Positions 44,195 to 54,563 of a DNA stretch of 64,000 nucleotides are shown in pieces. This DNA is from Kluyvera genomosp. 3 (lineage in GTDB: Bacteria; Pseudomonadota; Gammaproteobacteria; Enterobacterales; Enterobacteriaceae). The stretch is taken from contig CP022114.1 of assembly GCA_002211745.1 (NCBI GenBank), positions 4,868,645 to 4,932,644 of the forward strand, read 5' to 3'. The notes under the pieces are model-generated. The model had not been told where the DNA came from and searched no databases. It saw only the letters and a list, made by a program, of their open reading frames with translations. The number at the start of each line of letters is the position of its first letter. Within the stretch, counting starts at the first letter, position 1. The translations under genes and the position numbers were made by a program.

Positions 44195-46794
44195 ATGGCG
44201 CTGTCAGCAAAAGAAAAACTGTTCCATAAAATACTGACCCACTATGCGGAAAGCCCTTCAGGATTCACGGCTCAGGACTGCGCCGACTTTATGCAGGTGA
44301 ACCGTAGCGTAATTAGCCATTATCTGAACAGGCTCTGCGATGACGGTCGCTTAAGTAAGGAGAATACCCGGCCGGTACGATTCTTTGTCCAGCGTAACGG
44401 GGCACCCACATCCTCGTCGTCCCGATTAGTGTCGAAAAAGACCGATGCCTTTATGCCGTTGATCGGTGCGCAAGGCAGCCTGGCTGAAGCCATTGCGCTG
44501 TGCCGCTCGGCGGTAGACTACCCAGGCGATGGCTTACCGATTTTACTCTCGGGGAGAGCGGCGTAGGGAAAAGCCACCTCGCCTCACTTATCTACCAGTA
44601 CGCTCTGGAACGCGGTGTCATCGCCGCCGATAGACCCTTCGTCGAACTGAACTGCGCCGATTATGCCAATAACCCGAGCTGCTTTCCGCCACGCTGTTCG
44701 GCTATACCCGCGGCGCGTTCACCGGCGCAGATCGCGATAAACGCGGCGCGTTTGACGACGCCGACGGGGTTTCCTGTTCCTGGATGAAGTACATCGCCTG
44801 TCTGCGGAGAATCAGGAGAAGCTGTTCCTGTTTATGGATAAAGGCTATTTCTACCGGCTGGGCGATAACCGTACCCGTCACCCGGCTTCGCTGCGTTTTA
44901 TCTTTGCCACCACCGAAAATATCGATACGGTATTGCTCAACACCTTCCGCCGCCGCATACCGGTGCGGGTGACGCTCCCCAATTTTATTTCACGTCCCCT
45001 GACCGAGCGGATTGCCCAGGTGAATCTGTTCCTGCGCCAGGAAGCGATCAGCCTGCGCAGGGATATTCATCTGGATAATCAACTCATGCACCGGCTTGTC
45101 ACGTCGCCGGTGCGCGGCAATATTGGCGAGCTGAAAAATCAGGTCAAAGTGATGTGCGCCAGCGCCTGGAGCGATAATCGCGATGCGGACGTCATCACAC
45201 TACACAGTGCGCACCCTAGCGGAGAAATGCTGGTCATCTCCGCCGGCAAACAGACAACCGAGCCGGATATCAACACGCTGCTACCCAAAGCAATGCACGA
45301 TGACATCATTTTTCGCGAGTTTTGCCACAGTGGCAACGTCATGCTGTTGAACCGCAAAATTGAACACCTGCTGACCACGGTAAACGGCGTTGTCTCTCAG
45401 GAGGCGCTGTATAGCGGTTACGTCTGGCAGAACACCATGCACGCCATCAATGAGCTGGAAAATCTGACCGGTGTTCCCTGTGGACAGGATATCCGCAAAG
45501 CTATCTGGCTATGCCTGACCTATGCGTTACACACCCCTATACACACTGAGCAGGTCGATGAACTCCAGACCATTGCCGACTATGTCTCCGGGAAGGCGCG
45601 ACTGCTGGCGGAAGAGTGTATCAGTCTGCTGGCGAAACATGTGGTCAACACGCCTTTGCCGCTGTTGCTGCCTTTACTTAGCTGCATCTTCCATTCTCTG
45701 GCAGGTGAGGATTCGCCAATCCAGGGCATTATCGTCTCTCATGGGCGCTCCACCGCCTCAAGTATTGCCGGTATCGCCAACCAGTTAACCGGCGGTTACT
45801 ACTTCAAAGCCTTTGATATGCCCAACGCCACCTCTACCCGTGAAATTATTGACCTGTTGATCGCTCACCTGTCGCGCCTCAGGCAGGGCGACGGCCTGAT
45901 AATCCTCGTCGATATGGGGTCGCTCAAGGAGATCTACGAAGAAATTAAACTGCATCTGCACGGCGAACTGCTGGTGATTAACAACGTCAGTACCGCCATG
46001 GCGCTGGATATCGCAGCTAAGATTCAGGATAAGCTGTCTATGGAGGCGATTATCGAGGGGCAAAGGGTGCGTATGACGTGGAAACGCGCTACTACGCTGG
46101 AATGCTCCCTGGCAATAAAATCATTATCTCCTGCATATCTGGCGAAGGCATTTCGCGCAAGCTGAAAGATATTGTCCAGCGCTACCTGGTACAGGATGAG
46201 ATCGATATCCTCACGATGGAATATGACGATCTGAAATGGAAAATCGCCCGCGCCGACCCGGCATTGAACGGCACGCGGCTGATCATTACAACCACCGATC
46301 TTGAAGCGGGTTATATCCCGCTGATTAGCGTTGAACAGCTGATTAAAGAAAAAACCCAGGTGCTAAAACGCGACTACTTCAACGGCTTGCTGATGGACGG
46401 CGGGCTGGAACCCATGGTCGAGGAAGTGGTGAAGTTGTTTACCGTTGAGGGCGTCGCCAGCCGCCTGAATTTCCTCAACCCGGTGGTGATTATTGATGAA
46501 GTAGAAGCTGTGATTAAACAGTATGAAGCGTTCTACAAAATTCATTTTGAAAGCTATCTACGCATTAACTTATTTATGCACATCGCGCTGATGATTGAAC
46601 GCGTGATGGTCAACAACGGCGTTCGTCATCGCGAAGAGGCGCAGTTGACGCTTGAACAACAAGCCTTTGTCGCCGTGCATGACACCTTCTTCCAGGCGCT
46701 CAACCGTAAGTACAACATCACGCTGCCGCTCACCGAGGTGCTGATGATTTATGAAATCATGGAACCGTGGATTGCGGCCGACTCCCTCAGCTAA
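44195..46794 (+). CDS. LevR/DgaR-type sigma-54 PTS regulator (frameshifted)
   Basis: Transcription activator of about 867 residues. Order of domains: N-terminal winged helix (LFHKILTHYAESPSGFTAQDCADFMQVNRSVISHYL), AAA+ sigma-54 domain with Walker A GESGVGKSHL, the sigma-54 contact loop YTRGAFTGA and Walker B GGFLFLDEVH, then a PTS-regulation part with an EIIA(Man)-like fold (IQGIIVSHGRSTASSIAGIANQL) and a C-terminal PRD (ERVMVNNGVRHREE). Proteins of this type switch on mannose-type PTS operons when the EII no longer phosphorylates them. Frame breaks lie near 44555, 44685, 44770 and 46055. A sigma-54 promoter follows directly. Confidence 0.9.
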
Positions 46795-46823
46795 ATGCGC
46801 TGCCAGCGCAGGCTGGCAGACGC

Positions 46824-46855
46824 TTCGACACTCCCCTTACAGCCGTTTTCGACAC
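46824..46855. promoter_or_regulatory. Paired TTCGACAC repeats upstream of the sigma-54 promoter
   Basis: ttcgacac occurs at 46824-46831 and 46848-46855, 24 bp apart, about 85-110 bp upstream of the predicted start. This is where an enhancer site for the LevR-type activator is expected. Confidence 0.5.
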
Positions 46856-46911
46856 GATTACAACGTGCAGACACTACATTATTTACTAATAAAATCATAA
46901 AGATAAAAACA

Positions 46912-46927
46912 TGGCACGGCGGTTGCA
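46912..46927 (+). promoter_or_regulatory. Sigma-54 promoter of the GH88/PTS operon
   Basis: tggcac-ggcgg-ttgca matches the sigma-54 consensus TGGCAC-N5-TTGCA exactly, with GG and GC at -24 and -12. It lies 40 bp before the EIIA start and just after the gene for a sigma-54 activator. Confidence 0.92.
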
Positions 46928-46966
46928 ATATTCTCAACAGATACCAAAAAAACGAAGGAATACGCA

Positions 46967-47448
46967 ATGCGAGAGATGTACATCGCAACCCACGGGCGCT
47001 ATGCGGAAGGGATAATCTCGGCGCTGAACCTGCTGGTTGGCGACGATCACGGCGTAACACCCATCTGCGCCTACTGCGGCGAAATTGGCTCCACAGCCGA
47101 ACTGGCGGTGCGCTTTGAGGCCATCGCCCAACAGGCGGCCAGCCGGGGAAAAGAGCTGGTGCTGTTTACCGATATGCCCGGCGGGAGCGTCAACAACACC
47201 GCCGTACAGATGCTGGTCAAATACCCGCATGTTCATGTTATTAGCGGCGCCAATCTGATTATGCTGATGGAGTTCTGTCTCTCCGAGCATACCGATACCC
47301 ATCACGCCTGCAGGACGCCATCACCGCCTCCAGCGGCGCGATGCAGTACATGAACGTGCAGCCAGAAATTATCGCCGCTCGCCAGACCATACAGCCAGCC
47401 GTTGACGATGATATCGACGACTTTTTTGCCGCGGAGACACAGCCATGA
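46967..47448 (+). CDS. PTS mannose-type EIIA component (one frameshift)
   Basis: Cytoplasmic EIIA of the mannose family, about 160 residues, starting MREMYIATHGRYAEGIISAL with the phosphohistidine His9. LFTDMPGGSVNNTAVQML is the family second motif. A C is missing from a C run near 47312 (HHALQDAIT restored). The end DDFFAAETQP overlaps the GH88 start (ATGA). First gene of the sigma-54 operon. Confidence 0.93.
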
Positions 47449-48620
47449 CCGTTGCGCTGGAAACGCTCGACAGCCGCTATCTTGCGCCACAGCCGGGTTT
47501 AGACTCGCGCTGGCTGAGCGAAGCACTCCGCGAAGTGCTTGCCAAAGTTGACGAGATGATGCCGCGTTTTACCATGACTTTTCCCGCAGCCAGCGCGACT
47601 GATGGTCGCTACCCGGCAGTAGAGAAGGTCGACTGGACCGAAGGATTCTGGACCGGCATGCTGTGGCTGGCCTGGGAAGTGACCGGCGATGATAAATACC
47701 GCACGGTGGCGGAGGCCTGCTCGACAGTTTTGAAGAGCGCCTCGATAAGCAAATTAAAGTCGATACCCACGACCTGGGTTTTCTCTATTTGCTCTCTTGC
47801 GTTAACGCCTGGAAGCTCACCGGCAACCTCCGCGCTCGCAGCCTGGCGCTACGCGCCGCAGAGTTACTGTACCGCCGCTTTAATGAAACGGCAGGCGTGA
47901 TTCAGGCCTGGGGCGATCTCAACGACCCGGCGCGTCAGGGTCGCATGATTATCGACTGCAATCTCAACGTACCGTTACTGTTCTGGGCCGCCAACGAAAC
48001 GGGCAATGCCGCGTGGCGCGAAGCCGCTACGCGTCATCTGGCGCAGGCCGCTCGTTATCTGGTTCGTGAGGATGCTTCCAGCTTCCACACCTTCTACATG
48101 GACGTGCACAGTGGCCAGCCGCTGCGTGGTGATACTCATCAAGGGTTTAGCGATAGCTCCTGCTGGGCACGCGGCCAGGCCTGGGGGATTTACGGCTTTG
48201 CGCTGGGATTCCGTCATACCGGCGATACCACTCAGCCAGAGCTGGCGCGGAAGCTGGCGCACTATTTTCTCAACCGTCTGCCGGAAGATTTTGTCTGCTA
48301 CTGGGACCTGATCTTCACCCGCAGGACAACGCTCCGCGCGATACTTCTGCCGCCGCAGTGGCCGCCTGCGGTCTGGCGGAGTTGCTGACGCTGCTGCCGC
48401 TAACCGATCCATTACGCCCGCCTATAACAACGCCATCGAACTGATGATGCGCAATTTACGCGAGCGCTATTTTGCCCACACGCAGGACGGCCTGCTGCGT
48501 GAAGGCGTTTATAACTTTGGCCGCAACATGGGCATTAACGAACCTAACCTCTGGGGCGATTACTTCTATTTCGAAGCCCTGGTTCGCCTTTCCCGCGTCT
48601 GGACACCCTACTTTTGCTAA
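47445..48620 (+). CDS. GH88 unsaturated glucuronyl hydrolase (frameshifted)
   Basis: Cytoplasmic hydrolase (no signal peptide), about 393 residues, that adds water across delta-4,5-unsaturated uronic acid residues left by polysaccharide lyases. UGL landmarks are present: TEGFWTGMLWLAWEVTGD, the Asp in THDLGFLYLLS (near residue 110), the Asp in MIIDCNLNVPLLFWAA, and FSDSSCWARGQAWGIYGF. Frame breaks lie near 47722, 48320 and 48410. The place between PTS EIIA and EIIB matches the layout of streptococcal glycosaminoglycan operons, so the likely substrates are sulfated or unsulfated unsaturated disaccharides. Confidence 0.92.
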
Positions 48621-48632
48621 CTGGAGCTACAC

Positions 48633-49128
48633 ATGATTTCTTTAGTACGAATTGACGATCGCTTGATTCACGGCCAGGTTGCCGTGGTCTGGACCAAGCA
48701 CCTCGGCGTAAATCGCATCCTGGTCGCCAACGATCAGATAGTGAATAACGAAGTGCAGAAGATGTCGCTGCGCATGGCGGCCCTGATACCGCCAAGTGCG
48801 CCATTATGGCGGTCAAAGACGCAGGCGATATCCTCAATGACCCGCGCTCCGAGGCCATGAAAATTATGGTGATCGTTAACAATGCCGCCGACGCGCGTCG
48901 ACTGGTCGAGCAGGTTGAGGGATAAAAACCCTGAACGTCGCCAACTTTGGGCGCATTACCGACAATCTGGCGGCGAAAAAACGCATTAGCGACACCGTGT
49001 ACGTTACACCGGAAGATGTCGCCGATTTTCATGCCATCGCCGCACGCGGCGTGAAGGTCGAATACCAGGTTCTGCCATCTCATCCGGTGAAAAACCTGAT
49101 TGAGATGCTGGATAACGCTGCTAGCTAA
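48633..49128 (+). CDS. PTS mannose-type EIIB component (frameshifted)
   Basis: Cytoplasmic EIIB, about 165 residues, starting MISLVRIDDRLIHGQVAVVWTKHLGVNRILVAND with the phosphohistidine His13. Frame breaks near 48783 and 48925 interrupt it; joined, it continues through LNVANFGRITDN to a stop at 49126-49128. It lies between GH88 and EIIC. Confidence 0.92.
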
Positions 49129-49139
49129 GCGAGGTCGCT

Positions 49140-49939
49140 ATGTTAACGTCTGCACTGCTTGTCGCGCTGGTGATGTATATCGCTAAGTTCGCTGACCACA
49201 CGTTAGGCCAGCCGCTGATTGAACGGCCGCTGATCTGCGGCGCGATGGTCGGCTTTGTGCTGGGAGACTTTCAGCAGGGATCATCATCGGCGCAACGCTG
49301 GAACTGATTTTTCTCGGCACCATCACCATTGGCGGTTCGGTACCGGCCGATCTGGCTGTCGGCTCGGTTCTGGCAACCGCCTTTACCATTTTGACGAAAG
49401 CGGAACCTGCCGTCGCCGTCGCGCTTGCGCTGCCCATCAGCCTGCTGGCGGTCTTCGTTTACCAGGTTCTGAAGCTGGTTTATACCGCGCTGGTCGAGAA
49501 ATATGACGCCTTGCTTGAAGAGGGGCGCGACCGCGCCGCGCTCGGCATCACGCTCGGGATGACCATGTTCTACGGCGTGCCGTTCGCGGTGCTGGCCTTC
49601 TTCGGCATTCTGTTCGGCACCGACGTGATCCGCAGCCTGGTCGAAAGCATTCCGGATACCGTGATGCGCGGGATGACGGCGGTGGGCGGTATTCTGCCTG
49701 CGCTGGGCTTCGCCATCTTGTTAAAGGCGCTGTGGAACCGAAATATTGCCGCATTCTTCTTTATCGGCTTCGCCATGGCGGCTTATCTGCAACTGCCGAT
49801 TATGGGCATCGCGATTATCGCCGCTTCCGTTGCCGTTTATCTCTGCTTCAACGAATTCAACCAGTTGAAAGCCAATAAACACGCCACCACTGCCGCAAGC
49901 GCGTCGGTTGATGATAAGGACGGGTTCTTCAATGACTGA
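49140..49939 (+). CDS. PTS mannose-type EIIC permease (one frameshift)
   Basis: Membrane EIIC of the mannose family, about 266 residues, starting MLTSALLVALVMYIAKFADHTLGQPLIERPLICG after AGCGAGG. A frame break near 49280 precedes the signature IIIGATLELIFLGTITIGGSVPADLAVGS. Multiple membrane helices follow (GFAMAAYLQLPIMGIAIIAASVAVYL). It overlaps EIID by 8 nt. Confidence 0.93.
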
Positions 49940-50772
49940 TATCCACAACAGCGCAGTAAGCGCAGGCGACGACAGCAAGAACGAAAAAAAGATGTTCCGC
50001 CAGCTGTTCTTCCGCCAGTTCCAACTGCTGGGCTCCATGAACTTCACCCGAATGGAGGGTTGAGCTACGGCTGGATTCTGGCGCCGCTGCTCAAGAAAAT
50101 CTACACCGGCAACCCGCACGGTTACGTTGAGTCGCTAAAACGTAACAGCCAATTCTTCAATACCAACCAGCATCTGGCGCCATTCATTATGGGCCTGACG
50201 CTATCGATGGAAAAAGAGAACGCCGCGAACCCTAATTTTGATACTTCCAGTATTAACGGCATCAAAGTGGCTTTAATGGGCCGTTCGCGGGCGTCGGCGA
50301 TTCATTCTTCTATGGCGTGCTACGCATCATCGCCACGGGGATTGCTATCGGCCTGGCCTCACAGGGAAACCCGCTAGGGCCACTGCTGTTTCTGCTGATT
50401 TACAACATCCCGAGCTACCTGCTGCGCTACTACGGCGGGGTAATGGGCTACCGGTTAGGTTCGAAGTACATCGCTGAAGCCACGCAGTCCGGCTTGCTCT
50501 CGTGTATCACCAAAGCCTCAGCCATGATGGGTCTGATGATGGTTGGCGCGATGAGCGCCAGCATGGTGAAATTTACCACCACCTTTAAAACCACCATCGC
50601 CGGGCAGCCTTTCGTATTGCAGGAGATCCTCGACAAAATCTGCGTCGGGCTCATTCCACTGCTGCTGGTGTTGGGATGCCTGAAGCTGTTGAATAAAAAG
50701 GTGAGCCCAAACAAGGTGCTGATTATGCTAATCGTCTTTGGCTTTGCCGCCGCAGGCGTTGGGGTTATTTAA
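49932..50772 (+). CDS. PTS mannose-type EIID component (frameshifted)
   Basis: Membrane EIID, about 280 residues, starting MTDIHNSAVSAGDDSKNEKKMFRQLFFRQFQLLGSMNFTRM. Family blocks include APFIMGLTLSMEKENA, IKVALMGPFAGVGDSFFYGVLRIIATGIAIG and a C-terminal helix set. Frame breaks near 50060 and 50285 are one-base losses. Last PTS gene of the operon; a hairpin follows. Confidence 0.93.
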
Positions 50773-50776
50773 CCGC

Positions 50777-50797
50777 GGCCCCATTATTGGGGCCTGT
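50777..50797 (+). terminator. Hairpin between EIID and the serine hydrolase gene
   Basis: ggcccc / ggggcc with loop attatt, 5 bp after the EIID stop, followed by tgtt rather than a full T run. It may partly end the PTS transcript or serve as processing site before the next gene. Confidence 0.6.
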
Positions 50798-50814
50798 TAA
50801 CAACAGGATATCCA

Positions 50815-51889
50815 ATGAAGAAAGCGCTCACCTGTTGTGCGTTAGCGTTGGCTCTCACAAGCCTGAGCAGCATGGCAAAGCAAGACAAAATGGCAGTAAT
50901 CGATCATCAAATCGCGTCCTGGGTCGCCCAACACAACTACTCAGGCGCGGCGATTATTATCGTTAAAGATGATAAGCCCATTTTTGAGAAATATTACGGC
51001 GGCTACACATCACAGACTGAGGTTCATATTGCTTCGGCAGGGAAATGGCTGGCTGCCGCAACTATCGCCTCTCTCGTTGATGACGGCGTCCTTTCCTGGG
51101 ACGATCCGGTCAGAAAGTGGTTACCTGCTTTTACCGACTCAAAAGGTGATGCCACCCTACGCCAACTCTTTTCACATACCTCAGGCTACCCAGACTATCA
51201 GCCTGCCAATAAGCCAGAAGATCACTATCAAACGCTAACAGAATCCGTTGCTCATATTTTACCCCTGCCATCCATGAACCCACCAGGCACGACATTCAAT
51301 TATGGTGGACTCGCGATGCAGGTGGCTGGGCGCATGGCTGAAGTCGCCAGCGGAAAATCGTGGGAATCTCTGTTTCAGGAACGTATTGCCCAACCACTCG
51401 GTATGACCCACACCGGATTCACCCCGGTGAGCGAGGAGCAAGGATTTAGCCCAATGCTCGCCGGCGGGCAAGAACAACGCTTGCAGACTATCGACGCTTT
51501 CTCCAGATGGTTGCCCATAATGGGCAATTTGAAGGCCGGCGAATTCTGAGCACAGCAGCGATTACCATGATGCAGAGCGATCAGCTCCAGGGCGCTAAAA
51601 TATTGCCTGGCGCGGTCAATCGCTATGTGCAGGATGTTCGGGGACAAGCCCGGAATGATATCTATGGACTTGGCGAATGGCGGAACAGGTCGACAACCAG
51701 GGCCGTCCGCTACTCATCAGTAGCCCAGGTTGGGCAGGCAGCTATCCCTGGATTGATAAGACCAATAATAGCTATGGCGTAATATTGGCAAAAGTGAATC
51801 TGTCGGTGGCACACAAAACAGGTTTTAATAGTTTTTATGCTGGACCGCAGCTTATTCCAGCTATTCGCGAGGCGCTCGCGACCCAGTAA
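50815..51889 (+). CDS. Exported beta-lactamase-fold serine hydrolase (frameshifted)
   Basis: Class C beta-lactamase/esterase family (PF00144 type), about 359 residues with a signal peptide (MKKALTCCALALALTSLSSMA). The nucleophile motif SxxK is IASAGKWL; the Tyr motif appears as FNYGG, not YxN, and HKTGFN near the C-terminus may replace KTG. Frame breaks lie near 51470, 51535 and 51680. It may be an esterase or peptidase rather than a drug-inactivating enzyme. It follows EIID after a hairpin; a link to glycan side groups is only inferred from position. Confidence 0.8.
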
Positions 51890-51890
51890 C

Positions 51891-52264
51891 GAAAAAAGCG
51901 CCCGAGGGCGCTCTTTCGACAGTAGCTAATGGCTTATTTGGTCAGTTCTGCGGTCATATGAACGCGGTTACCGGTGTAAGCCTGGGTAATTTTGTAGGAG
52001 CTGGCGCCTGCTTGTTCAGCCTGAGCGGCAATTTTCGCTTCTGCACCGTCAATGGTTGAGGCGGTTGCGGTCACTGTTTGCGCAGCGAAAGAACCAAAAG
52101 AAGCGGCCAGAGTCATAACTGCGACAAAAGTTTTGATGCTTTTCATGATATAAACCCTTTAATTTAGTTGTTTGGATAAGGCGTGCTGCCTTGATGTGAT
52201 AAATATTAGGTCACATCTCAATCAACTAAAAGCGGAATGATTTGCATTTGTCTTTCAAATTTTT
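51891..52264. repeat. Direct repeat copy 2 (DUF1471 gene with flanks)
   Basis: Second copy of the repeat at 43612-43985, same orientation, covering terminator, gene and promoter region; similarity ends about 12 bp before the Crp-like gene. The two copies bracket the sigma-54/PTS/GH88/serine hydrolase segment. Confidence 0.88.
51934..52146 (-). CDS. Small periplasmic DUF1471 (YhcN/BhsA-type) protein, copy 2
   Basis: 70 residues, differing from copy 1 by a single residue that I can see (ATQAEQ to AAQAEQ). Same signal peptide and C-terminal HMTAELTK. Intact, with the same terminator downstream, and divergent from the Crp-like gene. This copy is probably the ancestral neighbour of the Crp-like and YgjV-like genes. 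Confidence 0.85.
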   Translation of the reverse strand: MKSIKTFVAVMTLAASFGSFAAQTVTATASTIDGAEAKIAAQAEQAGASSYKITQAYTGNRVHMTAELTK

Positions 52265-52276
52265 TGAGATAACGAT

Positions 52277-52788
52277 ATGCAGCTGAATCAGCAGTTACTG
52301 ACGAGTCGTAAAAAGTCGCAGAGCGCGGGCGCCTGGCTGCTGCATCAGGGCGAGGTGCAAAGCCATTTTTACTATTTACATCAGGGTGTTGTGCGGGCGG
52401 TTTATCACTCCGATCGGGGCGTGGAGCGCGTAAAAGAGTTCTATTTCCCAGGGGAATGCTGCTTTTTATACCTTAACTGGCTGACGGCAACGCCGGCGGA
52501 TTATAGTCTGCAGATGGTCACCGCGGGCGAAACCAGTGACATTCCGCTCTCCTTTTTCAAGGCTGCTGAAAACCAGGAGTTCAAGATGCAACTCCTCATT
52601 CAGCAATTGATCTACAAAGAAAAGAAGGAACAGATGCTGTTGCTCAACACGCCAGAACAACGCTACCGCTACGTCCAGACTCAGTTCCCACACTGGGAAT
52701 CACAGCTAACGCAACGGGATCTCGCTAGCTATATCGGTATTACCCCGTGAGCCTTTCACGTATTCGCCAGCGTCTTAACAAAAGTTAA
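52277..52788 (+). CDS. Crp/Fnr-family transcription regulator (one frameshift)
   Basis: About 170 residues. A cyclic-nucleotide-binding-like beta roll (LLHQGEVQSHFYYLHQGVVRAVYHSDRGVERVKEFYFPGECC) is followed by a long helix (FKMQLLIQQLIYKEKKEQMLLLNTPEQRYRY) and a short C-terminal helix-turn-helix (LTQRDLASYIGITPVSLSRIRQRLN). A C is missing from a C run near 52745; without repair the protein stops inside the recognition helix. The protein lacks the usual cAMP-contact residues that I could identify, so its ligand is unknown. Divergent from the DUF1471 gene, 23 bp before ygjV. Confidence 0.8.
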
Positions 52789-52811
52789 CGCGAGGCCGGC
52801 TTAAGCCCATT

Positions 52812-53357
52812 ATGGTGAAGCCATTGATTTGCGAAATGGCGGCCGTGATGACCACTTTCCTGTTTTCCCAGATACTTGCAAGCGTCAGCTTTGCACTTGA
52901 TATTACTGCTTTTCATTTTCATCGTCGGGCGAAAACGCTGACGGTACTTGCCTGCTCCACCGGTCTGCTGGCATGGCACTTTTATCTTCTACAACAGCCC
53001 GTTGCTGCCGTGTTGATGGCGATTGCGGCCTGCCGCTTTGCGATCGCTGTCGTTACGCTTCGTCTGTGGGTGATGTGGGGGTTTATGGTGGTGTCGATGG
53101 CCTGTAGCGCCTACTTCTGGCAGGGAATAGCAAGCCTTTTGCCGCTGATGGGTAGTCTGCTGATGACCTTTGCCGCGTTTCAAGGTCAGAGCTCCAGGCT
53201 ACGCGGATACACGCTATGCGGCAGCGTTTGTTGGCTACTGAACAACATAATGGCGGGATCGCCGGTCGCTGCGATCATGGAGCTCGCGTTTTCAGGCAGT
53301 ATTCTGCTGGCGGCCTGGCGGAATTACTCCGCAACCAGACGTTCCGGATGGGTATAA
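52812..53357 (+). CDS. YgjV-like inner-membrane protein
   Basis: 181 residues, mostly hydrophobic, with about six membrane helices ([56 protein letters not shown] and others). The [27 protein letters not shown] block resembles CWVIHNFWAGSIGGTMIEGSFLL of E. coli YgjV (Imp-YgjV family, function unknown). The start is uncertain: ATG 52812, 52836 and 52848 are all possible and none has a strong ribosome site. Its 3' end overlaps fdhD on the other strand by 34 bp. Confidence 0.72.
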   Translation: MVKPLICEMAAVMTTFLFSQILASVSFALDITAFHFHRRAKTLTVLACSTGLLAWHFYLLQQPVAAVLMAIAACRFAIAVVTLRLWVMWGFMVVSMACSAYFWQGIASLLPLMGSLLMTFAAFQGQSSRLRGYTLCGSVCWLLNNIMAGSPVAAIMELAFSGSILLAAWRNYSATRRSGWV

Positions 53358-54154
53358 ATCGTCGCTCTTCCCGGCTTACAGAAGCCCACCAGCGTCAGAT
53401 TGCAGCGTTCAGCCACTTCGACCGCCAGCGTTGTGGCGGCAGAGACGGCGAACAGAATTTCGACGCCGCACATCGCAGACTTTTGCACCATTTCATAGCT
53501 GGCACGGCTGGAAACCAGCGCGGCTCCCTGCTGCCACAGCGCGCCTTCTTTCGCGCGGCGCCCAGCAGTTTATCCAGCGCCACGTGACGACCGACATCTT
53601 CATGGCCGCCCACCAGCTCGCCGGAGGGCATAATCCATGCCGCCGCGTGCGTACAGCCCGTTTCACGGCCAACGGGCTGGACGTCATCTAAATGCCTGAG
53701 CGCGTAATCGAGATGAGCCAGATCGAACGTCTGGCTAAAGGGCAGCGGTTTTATCGGCCTGCCAATATCGTTGAGTTGCTCAACGCCGCACACGCCGCAG
53801 CCCGTACGACCAGCCAACGCCCGACGACGCTCTTTCAGCCCATAAAGCGGCGGCTGGAAAGCTCGATGCGAACTTCCATGCCATTACAGGCAGGGACAAC
53901 ATCCATACCGAAGATTTCCCGGGATGTTCAATGATACCTTCCGACAGCGAAAAGCCGATCGCAAAGGCTTCAAGATCTTTTGGCGTCGCCATCATCACGA
54001 CGTGAGAGATGCCGTTGTAGACCAGCGCAACGGGAACTTCTTCGGCAAGAATATCCTGTGTGGGTTGCATAATTTGTGGCCTTCTGAAGACGGTACGCTC
54101 GGCTGCGCCAACCAGCTGTAACGAGGGCTCGACTTCATCTTTAACATTAAACAC
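53324..54154 (-). CDS. fdhD: Formate dehydrogenase accessory sulfurtransferase FdhD (frameshifted)
   Basis: Moves sulfur from IscS to the molybdenum cofactor of formate dehydrogenases. The GTG start at 54154 gives [25 protein letters not shown]; the family core [37 protein letters not shown] is clear and the catalytic CxxC is [31 protein letters not shown] and [14 protein letters not shown] end the protein. Frame breaks lie near 53545 and 53920. Divergent from fdoG, as in E. coli. Confidence 0.96.
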
Positions 54155-54563
54155 GGCAAATACTCTGAACGGCGTAAAAATAAGGGGCGTCTATTCCATC
54201 ACAACATCAGGGAATTGAGGCTTATTATGGATCAAGTTTGTGGTGCAATAACGCACAATCTTGATTTATTTCGCCGCACATTGCGCCAGACCGGCCGATT
54301 AACCCCTTATGGTTAAAGTCATTGAGCACGCGCCCAGGCGAGATTTGATTTCGGCTAAATTGCGATCGATATCACAGTTCAATGTTAATGCATACAAAAT
54401 CAATTCACCTGCCATTAACCGCGTTAGAACAAGCCTACCGATAATGTGGTATTCTGGATCAAAGCCCTCCTGGAACTGAGGGCATCGTATTATTCAGCAT
54501 CTTTGCCGCCATCTGGCGAAGAACAACTACAAGCAATGACAATGTCGAAACAAGGAGTGAACC
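54155..54563. promoter_or_regulatory. fdhD / fdoG divergent intergenic region with an inverted repeat
   Basis: 409 bp without a gene. At 54231-54265 atcaagtttgtg and cacaatcttgat form 12-bp inverted arms with one mismatch around an 11-nt spacer, operator-like. Near 54466-54485 gccctc / gagggc can form a small hairpin just after the likely fdoG promoter (tattct). A ribosome site AAGGAG precedes fdoG. Confidence 0.6.
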
